64,000 nucleotides of DNA from Amylostereum areolatum (Eukaryota; Basidiomycota; Agaricomycetes; Russulales; Stereaceae), in assembly GCA_012932865.1 (NCBI GenBank), contig SAXG01000140.1:1-64000 (forward strand). The letters are read 5' to 3'. The notes below the pieces were generated by a model that worked only from the letters and a program-made list of their open reading frames with translations, searched no databases and was not told the origin of the DNA. Positions 42,812 through 52,624 of the stretch are shown here, one piece after another. Numbering within the stretch: the first letter of the stretch is position 1; each line of letters starts with the position of its first letter. The position numbers and the translations under genes were made by a program.

Positions 42812-45800
42812 ATGACCGCCCCTACGCCGGGCCCTCTCGCGCCTAGTCCTGCGGAACCCAGCTCTGAGAATACATCTCCCTCCCTCGCGTTTCATCCACG
42901 GAAGAAACGTACGGCACCTCCAGAGTTTGACTCTGACCGAAACCCAGAAGACCCAGATGCCCATTTCGACAAAATGAACAAGACCCACTCATTCCCCGGG
43001 TTCATGAAAGGAAATGTGCACTTGCAGAAGGTAGCGGGTCAAACACCCTTGCTCTGAACTCCATCGTGATAACCATGACCAGCTCATGCACACTCGTAAC
43101 TTGAAGAATCGGAAGGGACTTACAGTAACATTGTGGCTTCTATCGCCGTAAGTTCGCGCTAACTCCAATACAGGCTAGGGGACCGTCTACGCAGTCGTCT
43201 CTGCCAGGTCCCAAAGCACAAGCAGCATTCGAAGGAAACGAGACGGACTCTGCGACGCATACATGGTTGAGTCGATCGCCCATACAGTGGGTTCAATTGG
43301 TCAGCGATGTTCTGTCAGTGCGTCGTCGCTCATGTCCACTGACCCACACTTTATGCTCCTCAGGGCAGACCAACCGCTGAAAACTCCCGTACGGAGGATC
43401 GTGGTACTTACTCTGGTTCCCACATTGAGGATGCAGATATCGCAATGGAAGAATCTCACCCCCAACTCAATAAAGAAGTTCAACCCGAAGCCTCCGCCTC
43501 GGTTAGTAGAGCCATTGGAGGGCATTCAAAGCGCGCCTTTCTCTGATAAGCTAACGGGACATTTCCAGGCTGCAAGAGCAGCTCGCGAGCACGAGTTTGT
43601 GGATCAGGTGTGTACATTGACTTGGTTCCGACTTGCGGAACGCTCATGTTTTTCCAGGATGTCACACCAATGAACGAAGCTGAAAAAGAACAATGGATGA
43701 GATACGATGACATCTCGGCTGCCAGTGACGAAACTGACGAGGAAGGAACAAATGGGGACACGGAGGGAGCGAAGGCTCGCGCGACCCTCAAACGCACCAG
43801 GAAGAAATCACGGTCCCCATCTAAAGTAAATAACAGGTCTTATCGTCTTAGGCTGGGAAGGTCGATACTTACTTATATCCCAGTCGCACATCACGAATTC
43901 AAGGAATCAAAACACCAACCAATTTCAAGGTCCTGCTCAGGCTGACCCACCAAATGCCTCGCCGTCTGAATCTAGAACGTTGCTGGACGGTCAGTTGCTT
44001 CAAGCCACTATTTGGCGAAACAGCGGTGCTTAACATCCAGCTTCGTTACCCCTCCGTATACAGGTTCCTCGGCGAACTTTTCATTCCCTCCTTCGTCTGG
44101 GGCTTTTTCTACTCCTCCGTTAATTTCCTCGACAGCTTCCTCTGGCAATCAGCGAGGTCAGAAGCATCCCTTTGACTGTTACACGGCCCGGGTGCTCATT
44201 CGTTTTCAGGTCCACAAGGTCCTGATGTTCCCCCTAGCCAACACTCAGGTTAGTGCCTTTTGCTTCACACAACTGCCAGCTCATCTTCTCTAGAACAAGA
44301 ACAGGCTTCAGGAGGGATCACCTCGGAAGAAGGATCGCTTCCGAGCGGCAGAGTCCTTTTCTCTCTCTTTCAATGGAGATGATAAATGCTCACGATATGT
44401 TTCAGATTCGCCACCGTCGTTCGCGACTGGATCGGGAACAGGGATGAACGACCCTCATATGGCCTACGTCTTCTCGTTGATCTCGGAAGGCTGCGCCACG
44501 CTAGGAAGCCAGCTAAATGAGCAGTCCAAAGAGCAATCCTGTAGAATTGATGCCGCGTTGGCCAAGCTAGAATCTGTCGCGACTCAGGCCGCAAGCGCGG
44601 GATTGCAACCAGCGCCTTCTCGGAAGGTTAAGGGAAAGGGGCCTGGAAAGGTTTACATGACAGATATGCGCCTACTGGACCGTGAGGTGGCGGATCACCC
44701 TCAATTGGTTTTATTTCGAGTAAGTCGTGACATTGCATCGTCAACGGGTGCTTTCTTACATAGGCTTGACAGTCTCACATCCGCAAACACCTCCTTCGGC
44801 TCCTTAATATCCTATCACTGGAAGCAATCGCCGATATACCCCCTCCGTTCACCGAACAACAGGTCGATGACTTCATTCACAAACGCGCCGGTTGCATCCG
44901 AATCACCGCCGAATCCTTTCGCCTGGACTTCACTCTTGATCGCTCTCATCCAGTAAATCAAGCCGCGTTCCATGTCTACACCCAGAGTTTTCTTGACTGT
45001 GTCAATCATGGAATGTACGCCTATCCGGAACCCCTGGATCTTCCGTTCCGAGTCTTCGAGCGCGTGCTTTGGGCCATAGTTAAGCACTTTAAGACGGCAC
45101 GAACTGCTTACAACAGGAGGATCCTTTCGCCAGAAACCCCTGAGCAGGTGGACTATCGCTTGCGTAGCGCATCCAGGAGCTCACGGAAAACCAGGGTGAG
45201 ATACATGTTGTTCCTTAGATTGCTTTCCGTGGCTCACATAAAGAAAATCTAGCTTTATGAGAAGCGCCTAGAAGTTATCATCAGATACTTCCCGCGACAT
45301 GCCGACCTCTTCACTCGAATGGGTACACAAGGTGTTAGCTCCGACGAGTCTGATTCTGAGGAAGAAGGTGTCGCTCCTGGCCACAAATCGTACATTCGTA
45401 TCTCGCCTGTGTGGCGCAGTCGACCGCTCTCAAGCTGGATGTGGTCTCTTGACGAGATCGTTTCCAGTCAACGCGCTCCTCGCGTCGGCAGACGGGCTGT
45501 CCCGGGGTCGGAACCTCGGCCTAGGAAACATTCTACTCGCATCAACACAGAGGCTGTAGCGCCACCCGATCTCTACCGCAACTGTTACGACCCGGTATGG
45601 GTCGCGTCGCTCTTGCCTTACGATGTCCGCAACCTTCGTACGGTGGATCTTGTATACGACCTTCGTCCCCTTTCCATCTCTTCTCCCGATCGACCTGCTT
45701 CTAGGAAGCGTCCGCGCCGTCAGCAGCAGCAGGGTAACACAGCTCCGTCCACGCCTCTGTCAAGCGGAAGCTCGCCACGAGCCAATCCACCTTCAAAGGG

Positions 45801-46005
45801 CGCGAACAGTCATTCCAGTACGACAGCAGGGCGTGGCCCTTCTGACCCTTCGGGAAGTCGTGATAGTCGTCAGAGCTCCGGGAAGGTGAAAACAAAGGAA
45901 GGGGAGCGCCAAGAGAGTACCACAGGTGGCGTTACTGGCGAAGGGGCATCCTCGACGAAAGCTGGGGTGAAGTCGAAGGGAAAGGGCAAGGAGAAGGCTA
46001 CTTAA
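42812..46005 (+). CDS. Agaricomycete orphan gene, large hypothetical protein
   Basis: Starts MTAPTPGPLAPSPAEPSSEN at 42812. It is built of several exons: a Pro-rich N-terminus with HFDKMNKTHSFPGFMKGNVH; a region with HPQLNKEVQPEASASVSRAI; MNEAEKEQWMRYDDISAASD followed by an acidic and then basic (KRTRKKSRSPSK) stretch; then from 44443 a conserved-looking half: QVDDFIHKRAGCIRITAESF, DFTLDRSHPVNQAAFHVYTQ, SFLDCVNHGMYAYPEPLDLP, FERVLWAIVKHFKTARTAYN, RLEVIIRYFPRHADLFTRMG, GVSSDESDSEEEG and NCYDPVWVASLLPYDVRNL. The last exon ends with a Ser/Gly/Lys-rich tail and stop at 46005. I recall the 'GMSSDES' and 'RNAYDP.WL' motifs from a frequent Agaricomycete family of unknown function. No catalytic motif is seen and the frame appears intact in the 3' half. 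Confidence 0.6.
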
Positions 46006-46009
46006 GGTC

Positions 46010-46680
46010 CAACCAGCTGCAGTGTACGATATTAAAACGGTGTTTCTCGTATGTCCACTTATACAATTGTCGCTGTCACCATCAAAGCAAGTCACAATCC
46101 TTCCCGGTGGTAGTATTAGAGGATGATCGATTGGTCCGCCGATGTTCTCGAAAATGAACAGATACACACGAATTATGGCTAAGCAGACCGAAGGTGAAAG
46201 ATGAGTGTCATGGTGGCTCAGGTGAAATAACCCGCCGAAGCGCGTATGGACGCATCCCTGCTAACGAAGAGTATATAAAAAGGATGATCTATACGCGGAC
46301 AATGGGATCATATTAGGCGAAATGACATTAGCCCTGTGAATATACTCCATGCAATCTGGTGACTCGTGGAGTTGGGAGCGCCGGAGGTTGGTATAGGGGG
46401 CCCGCCTTGCACTGAGCAGCACTGTGGCAGTTGGGCTACTCCATGACGAGATTTTCCTGCTTCCGACAAATTCCTTGAATGCATCGCGGACGAAGGACGT
46501 CACCCTCGACGGCAACCGATTCAGGGCTGGTCGAAACGTCAAAGAGATTGCTCGCGGGGAGGGCTTCGTCGTCGCCGAACTCCCTGCCTTCCCAGACTTC
46601 ACAGATGGGAGCAGGCGGTTCTGAAGATTTGGTATATGAACCGCAGCGAGAAAAACCGGAACCACAGTTGCTGAGGCAGG
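46010..46680. other. Intergenic, no confident gene
   Basis: Short frame at 46424-46624 (+) reads DEIFLLPTNSLNASRTKDVT. Another plus frame crosses the edge of arm C (about 46650-46800) as TTVAEAGAYVILDSGAGLGP. Both are too short to assign. Confidence 0.3.
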
Positions 46681-47280
46681 GGCCTATGTCATTCTAGATT
46701 CCGGAGCGGGATTGGGTCCTAGTATCACCCTTGAAAGTGCCAATAAAGGACTCACGACTCCGAAGGTAGACCTGTGCGAGCACTCCGAAGTTCCAGCTAG
46801 CAGTCATGGTCGTGCTGCGCGTGTAACATACAGTGAGAAAATGAAAAAGCCACATCGTACACACCATCTTGATCGACGTAAGTGGGCAAGGTGAGCACGC
46901 ATGAGCACTGTGAAACCGAGATAGGGGGACAGAAGGACCGTATTAACAAACAGGCCGCACGACGCAAGCGGGAGGTACGAAAACATAGCCTCACAACGAG
47001 TGAAATATGACACGAAAGGTGGGGAGAAGAAGGATACCGCTGGAATCGATCATCAAAAGGGGAAGTAAAAAAGAGGTAAATATTAGGTCCTTCCTTCGAA
47101 GAAAACGCAAATCGCGGCATTGCGGCGTTCTAGAGAAACCGGGGAGACGCACTTGCATAGCTTGGGTCGGAATAAAAGAACAAATTTTGAGAGGGGTGTG
47201 GAGGCGAATATATCGAGGAAGGCAGTAAGCAGAGGGGCACGACCAAAAAAAAGGGACATATGCAATGGCAACGGCCCCAA

Positions 47281-48739
47281 TCAATCGAAAAGGGCGAGAA
47301 ACTCGGTCCAAGACAAGTCTTCAAAGAGAGAGCCGACTTTCGCGCTTCTCGGGACGGCGTCGAACGATTCGTTTAAGGCTGAGGGGTACAGCGCGCTGGA
47401 CCAAAAGTCGGAAGAATCGAGCTCCGTGCTTCCGAGTGGGAGAAGTGGGAAAGACGGATGCTCGGCGGGTGCATCGACGGGCAGGGGAGGAGCGTCCGCG
47501 CCATTGGCGGTAAGCGGCGGCTGGACAGTATACGATGTGTCGGGAGGGCCCGCCATGATCTCCGCCATGACCTTCTCCCAGTCGATGTCGTACGGCTCGA
47601 TCAGCTCGTTGGCAGGGGACCCAGGCGACTGGTGCGAGAGCGGGATGGGAGCGGACGTCCACGCGGCGTCGCGTTGGTCATGGTATTGGCCAGCGAGTCC
47701 AGCGATGAAGGCCTCCCACTGGGAATCGCAGGCAGTCACTTCGGAAGGCGGCGAAGAAGGTTCGGCGGCGGCACAGGGGGAGAGGGGAACGGGCGGCGAA
47801 GAGACGGACGGTGGGGATATGGGGCAGGACGGGGAAGAAGGGGCGAGGAAAGAGGGTGGAGAGGGTGGAGAGGGCGGAGAGGGCGGAGAGGGCGGAGAGG
47901 GCGAAGAACAAAAAGAAGAGGAGGGGGTTGTCGCATTAACGGGTAGAGCACTATTTTCCACAGTGAGAGCGGAGGGAAAGGCGTCGCTGTCACCGCCCTG
48001 GCCCGCGTTCGCGACCTCGACTTCTCGCGTCACAAGCTCGACGAGCTGGAGGCCCTGCACACCGGAGGTATCTTTCGAGGCATCGTCGCATTTTTGTCCC
48101 GTCTTCGAGCGTCGTTTGGGCGAGTAGCGGTAGTTGGGATGTCTTCGAGCGTGTTCAGCTTTGGCCGCTTTGGCCCGTTCCTTGTACGCTCCCTTGGCCT
48201 TGTCCGACAGCGAGCGCCATACGCCGGAGGCAAACCGGCTGAAGTCGCGGTTGCTGCAGTTGACGGTGTCTCGATACCGTGACGAGAGTTCTGTGCGGAA
48301 GAGGATGAAAGAATTGGAAGGGCGCGGGACATGGGCAGGAGGGGCGCCGTGGTCTAAGACCTGGTTTTTGGAAGTTCGTATGGGACCGGGGAGAGAGCGA
48401 GCGCGAGCGCCGTCAGTGTCGAAAGGGTCGCTGGGCGCGCAAGGCGGGAGCACGGAAGAGTCAAGCGTCGGGGGGCTCGCGCGGAAGAGACCGGGGGGGG
48501 ACACGAGATCGATAGAGAAATCCGGGGTGCTTGTCTCGCATTTGGACTGGTCCCGGCCAAGACCGGCGGGGGGACAGGATGACTGCAAGGGTTGGGATGA
48601 CCACGCCGCGAACGTGGTGAGCAGGGGATCTGTGAAGGGGGGGGAGATCAGGATCTGCCTTGAGGCGTGGGTGTGATAAGGGAGTGTGCGTACCGTTGTG
48701 AGGGTCGTAGAGGCCCATGGGATAGTAGAGGTCGGCCAT
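47281..48739 (-). CDS. HMG-box (MATA_HMG type) transcription factor, copy C
   Basis: Exon 1 48739-48694, 64-bp intron 48693-48630, exon 2 48629-47281; 464 residues, identical in sequence to copy A. The one coding-region difference seen (48337) is synonymous in a Pro codon. The HMG box (about residues 117-192), Ser-Pro-Pro repeat and acidic C-terminus are as in copy A. Promoter TATA at 48787-48795. Both A and C are expected to be functional, giving two identical doses of this regulator 40.8 kb apart; whether both are expressed cannot be seen. Confidence 0.9.
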
Positions 48740-48786
48740 GTCGTTCTTGAGCGAATGTGGGTGCCAGTTGGGGGCATTATGGGCTG

Positions 48787-48795
48787 CTTTTTATA
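48787..48795 (-). promoter_or_regulatory. TATA box of HMG gene, copy C
   Basis: TATAAAAAG on the minus strand, 47 bases upstream of the ATG at 48739, as in the other two cores. Confidence 0.6.
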
Positions 48796-48961
48796 CGACC
48801 GCGGCGGCGTTGTTGAGCTCGACGAGCGGCAGCGTGTTCAGACACTTACCACTCGCTATAATCACTTCGTGGACACGAGGCGCGGCCGAGTGTCCCGCCG
48901 TCGTTCTTGTCACATTCGATTGTGCACCGACACCGTCCCTGGACAGTCACGAGTCGATTTT

Positions 48962-49251
48962 TCAGGCCGTCGGACGCGCAGACATTGACAGCGGCGGTTG
49001 CTTCTTCGGCCTTTCCGCCTCTGCAGACTTCTTCTCCTGTGGTTTGAGCACTGAACGTGCGCCGCCAATGCCCAGCAGCCCAGCGAGCAGAACTTGAGAG
49101 AAATAGGCGACGGAACGGTCGACAGGAGATGATACGTCGTCGTTGACGTGCGTAGAAAAGACCTGGGGGATGATGAGCATTGGCGTCCGAATCTAAGCGC
49201 GGCTGAGGAAGACCCTGGACTAAGACTAACCTGGACCGCACAATGCGACAT
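48962..49251 (-). CDS. Small protein with one membrane helix, copy C
   Basis: Exon 1 49251-49231, intron 49230-49163, exon 2 49162-48962; 73 residues. It differs from copies A and B by an Arg-to-Gln change just after the helix (CGG to CAG, a CpG transition at 49038), and there is a second silent CpG change at 49067. No break. The family is unknown and the gene call tentative. Confidence 0.4.
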
Positions 49252-49605
49252 GTGGTGAGAGGAAAACGTCCAATTTTCTGATGACGAGGGGCGGAAGGAA
49301 AAGTGGAGAAGAGCCAGATAGGAACCACGACGGCGACCGAGTCGACCGACTACGAATAGCTAACGCAAAGGCAGGCGAGCTCGCGCAGGCATGCGGCGCT
49401 CTGCCTGGGAGCTGTCGCGAAAGCCGCAATTCGCGGTGTCGGATGTGCCGTGGGACCGATGCTCGAGGTCGAGGACGACGATGACGAGAAGCGATTGCCA
49501 CTGCCAGTGCGCCTGCGCCTGCGCCAGCGCGCGGGGATCTCCGGTTTAGACCACCGCCGGCATGGCGCGTGGGAATCTCCTGTCCTCGGTCGTCGCTAAG
49601 TACCT

Positions 49606-49905
49606 TCTTTCGTCCCTGCTCCCGCCCTCGCCCCACCACTTTCAAGTGTGTGTGCTCGCTGGCATGCGACCTCGGTCGTGTGCCGCGCGCATGCAGGTCG
49701 CGCGTCGCATGGCTTTCTTATGAATTCCGTGTCGGCGTGCGTCGAATGGTGCTGGCCCCCGTCGTCGACCTGGTGCAATATCTTTCTTTTCCTCTTTATC
49801 TTCAATTTCTTCTTCTTCTCCTCTCGTCCTCGCGGTGACCCCCACAGGCTCCGGACGACCATCTCGTCGGGGGCACAAGCGCAAACGTTCGGCCAGGATT
49901 CTCGC
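49606..49905 (-). repeat. ~300-bp repeat, unit 1 of tandem pair, arm C
   Basis: Direct repeat with 50003-50290. It corresponds to the single unit in core A. Confidence 0.85.
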
Positions 49906-50002
49906 CTCGCAAACGAGGACCGTGACCGTTGCCGCCGTCGCCCAAACCGCTGCCACTGCTGTTTGACCTCGTCGTCCTTGCCGTCCTCGTACGTCGTCGC
50001 CA

Positions 50003-50290
50003 CCTTCTTTCGTCCCTGCTCCCGCCCTCGCCCCACCACTCTCAAGTGTGTGTGCTCGCTGGCATGCGACCTCGGTCGTGTGCCGCGCGCATGCAGGTCG
50101 CGCGTCGCATGGCTTTCTTATGAATTCCGTGTTGGCGTGCGTCGAGTGGTGCTGGCCCCCGTCGTCGACCTGGTGCAATATCTTTCTTTTCCTCTTTATC
50201 TTCAATTTCTTTCTCCTCTCGTCCTCACGGTGATCCCCACAGGCTCCGGCAGACCATCCATTTGCGCTTGTACCCTCGTCGATTCGGCCA
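50003..50290 (-). repeat. ~300-bp repeat, unit 2 of tandem pair, arm C
   Basis: Differs from unit 1 mainly by C-to-T or G-to-A changes (for example GTGTCGGCG to GTGTTGGCG and CTCGCGGTGAC to CTCACGGTGAT) and a short deletion in the CTTCTTCTT tract. Confidence 0.85.
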
Positions 50291-50767
50291 GCATTTCCAA
50301 GTCGCCATTTCATCCCTCTTGCAGGATCGTGACTCCCACAGGACAAACGTACGTGCCGTATCTGCTCTTTGCCGTCTTTCTCTGGCTGCCAACAGTCGTG
50401 TAGCCTCGATCCTGGATCCGACACTTCTGCGGACACTTCCGCGCGCGTTCCCCTTGTCAGGTACAAATCGTCGTGGACGTGGTCGCCCCGTTGGTCCCTT
50501 CCGGTTCACGAGGGCCTCGCCGTCACGCATCTTCGAGAATCCGGCAGGCGACACGGAGCCAAAGCCTTCGGCCTCATAGAAGTGCTTCCTATACTGTTGT
50601 TCCGATCTGGATCTCGTCACGTTCCCATCTGTGCGCTTCAAGCTGTAGCCGCCGTGGCGGCGGCGGAAGATGCCCTGCGTGGAAGATGTTACGGAGGCAT
50701 GGTGGATGGCGTGGATGACAAGAGGGACGATACCGTTGTGACTGGGTGGGCTCGATGCAGGTGCCAT
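50225..50767 (-). CDS. Basic hypothetical protein in arm C
   Basis: Copy of the ORF at 25538 in arm B: MAPASSPPSHN start at 50767, the same possible intron and RRRHGGYSLKRTDGN continuation. Near 50385 this copy has one base more than arm B, so the frame after RIEATRLLA differs (AARERRQRADTA here). Which arm has the ancestral frame is unknown. No domain is recognised. Confidence 0.3.
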   Translation of the reverse strand: MAPASSPPSHNGIVPLVIHAIHHASVTSSTQGIFRRRHGGYSLKRTDGNVTRSRSEQQYRKHFYEAEGFGSVSPAGFSKMRDGEALVNRKGPTGRPRPRRFVPDKGNARGSVRRSVGSRIEATRLLAARERRQRADTARTFVLWESRSCKRDEMATWKCWPNRRGYKRKWMVCRSLWGSP

Positions 50768-51084
50768 ACACTGAGGATGGCCTTGTGGGTTATCTATTTA
50801 AACCCTTCCCTTCTGTTTTCTTCCTCCATTGCTTTCGACTCGCATCGGCACGGCCGAGCTGTGTCATGAAATGCACACTGTATCCGAGTTGCCTACATCG
50901 TTCCCTCGTGCACCTATCTACCTACCTCCATCTCCTATGCACATGCTCATCTACCCGCCTCAATCTACGCATGACCCCACATTCGCTTGCATGATCTTAG
51001 GTCGGAGGTATAAACAGAGTTCATTTACTACGGTCGTCGCTCCTCGAGCGTGCGTGAACGATACAAACGAAAGGATCCATTGTG

Positions 51085-51520
51085 TCTACTCGTAGCTCGA
51101 CGTAAGGGGAAAGAGACGCGAGCCACATCGTGATCATATGTCCGTTGGGATGTCGAGAGGCCAGTTGAGGCCTTCCACGGTGGAGAGGTCGGTCTGCACG
51201 CGTAAAAGAAACCTAGAATCGCGTCAAATTTGAGATGCGCCGTGAGGAAAGAGGGGGAACAGACGCACATCCGCACGGCAGCATCGGCCAGAGCGACTTG
51301 AGCGCGCCCTCTCAAACCCACCACCCGATTCTTCGTCCCGATAGCCATAACGACAACCTCCCCAGACCACGGAGGAAGTTCAGGAAAGCGTGACTGGATG
51401 GCGTAGTTGATCGTAGTTTGAGGGCGGAGAGTGCAAGAGACGAGGAAGCGATGTCGTTTGCCACTGTCGTCGCCGACGGTAACCCAGCAGTCGTGCACGG
51501 TGGAGTGGGTTCCAAGGAGG
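51085..51520 (-). pseudogene. Truncated 3' part of the orphan gene
   Basis: Reads HDCWVTVGDDSGKRHRFLVS and the following sequence identically to the gene at 24564-25219 (+), but begins exactly at the arm C edge (51520). Bases beyond 51520 (CCAGCTGGTCAG...) bear no resemblance to the 5' part of the gene. It is therefore a truncated copy made by the duplication, with no promoter or start codon of its own. Confidence 0.8.
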
Positions 51521-51524
51521 CCAG

Positions 51525-52230
51525 CTGGTCAGAGACAATTGCTTAATAAGGCTTTCGCTTCCGAATTCTCAGCAAGGTCACGTGCTCCGAATTCAGTCTG
51601 GCTTGTAGTCAATTCACTTCACGCATTTCTCTTGGTGCATCTCTCGCATCTCCCTTCGTACAGCTCATTCATGACGGGACTATGATCAAATTCATCGGAA
51701 AGAACCAGTGGAATAACATTCTGTCGGTGCGTGTCGCGTCTTGTTATCTAAACCTTTAAACCTTCAGACAGTTTTTAGGCACCTTCGTCGCCCTCGTCAT
51801 GTCAGTGTCCATCACCCATCTGGGCTCATGATGTCCAGATTCGAGCCATTGAAAAGCCACGCCAGTTCAGGGCGGGGATAAGGACGACGAGTCGATCGCG
51901 AAAGAAGTCTGCAGCGCGCTGTAAAGTCTCTCCAACTTGTACGTCCGTATATCCTCTTCTTAAACCAGCGTTGACATTTAGTCGTGCATGCAGGCGTCTA
52001 CTCGCAGAACGCTATGCGCCATGAAATCTACCAATCAACCGAGCCGCAGCATGCACTGTTACTGTGCGTCGGAACTCCTGTCGTGCGTCCTTTTCTTTTC
52101 CTCCTTTCTGCATGAGATTCCTGATGCGCGCGCCTCTGATATATCAGGGCAAAATCAGTCCACAGGGTTAACCGCGCTCGTGCGAGGAGCCTCGTGCGAA
52201 GCCGTGTAGATCAGACGTTCAACTTTCCGA
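51525..52230. other. No gene recognised
   Basis: About 700 bases of unique sequence between arm C and the polymerase fragment, without a convincing frame. Confidence 0.4.
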
Positions 52231-52236
52231 GCAGCC

Positions 52237-52610
52237 ATCTTGTGTGGAGTTATGGACAAGGCGACGGTCGGCGCTGGGAAGAAGAAGTCGGTGTTCGGGG
52301 TTATCGTGAGGGATTACGGCTCGCACGAGGCGGCCATGGCCATGGATTGTACCGCGAAGCTCTGCGCACGTTGGCTGGGTAAGCTTGTTCCCCTTCACTT
52401 TCTGCCTACCTGCCGACGCTAGTGCACAGCAAACTCCGGGTTCAACAATGGCATTCCTGGTCCCATCCTCTCCGGCAAGAAGGACGACCTCGTCGAGGCC
52501 GCCTACCAAGCCTATCAACAATACATCGAGCTTGCGAAGCGGGGAAATAGGAGAACCCGGGTGTAATCAAGAGCAGATGCCGGAGGCCATGTTTTCTGGT
52601 GTTCTGTCCG
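52237..52610 (+). pseudogene. RPC1: Fragment of an RNA polymerase III largest-subunit gene
   Basis: Reads CGVMDKATVGAGKKKSVFGV, VRDYGSHEAAMAMDCTAKLC with ARWL, then an intron (GTAAGC...GCACAG, about 52380-52430), GPILSGKKDDLVEAAYQAYQ, QYIELAKRGN and, after a frame change, CNQEQMPEAMFSGVLSE. It covers roughly 120 codons of the subunit and overlaps the region at 12480-12840 of the minus-strand copy, but keeps the CGVMDKATVGAGKKKS part that copy has lost. So neither is derived from the other in its present form. The intron sits at the same place in both, which points to DNA-level duplication. The fragment stops abruptly at about 52605 next to TOM1-like sequence. Confidence 0.85.
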
Positions 52611-52624
52611 AAGGATGAGCGGAA

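Larger units (their letters stand above)
47247..49958 (-). repeat. Core C of the triplicated HMG module
   Basis: Direct copy of 6469-9180 at a constant offset of 40778 bases, with four observed substitutions (48337, 49038, 49067, 49930), all CpG transitions. Confidence 0.93.
46681..51520 (-). repeat. Arm C of the 4.84-kb inverted repeat
   Basis: Reverse complement of 24784-29623. Edges are GGCCTATGTC at 46681 and TCCAAGGAGG at 51520. It holds the intact HMG gene copy C, the small one-helix gene, two ~300-bp units, the basic ORF and a truncated 3' part of the orphan gene. Confidence 0.95.

Noticed and set aside
47120..48127. 335-codon plus-strand frame with (Gly-Gly-Glu)n, also at 28177-29184 (minus)
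   Set aside because: It is the antisense shadow of the HMG coding sequence and its 9-bp repeat; it has no motif of its own and starts outside the conserved core in a way that depends on flanking DNA.
6469..49958. Mating-type (MAT) locus because of the HMG box
   Set aside because: Basidiomycete mating loci are defined by homeodomain pairs and pheromone/receptor genes; none is visible. The HMG gene alone does not support a MAT assignment.
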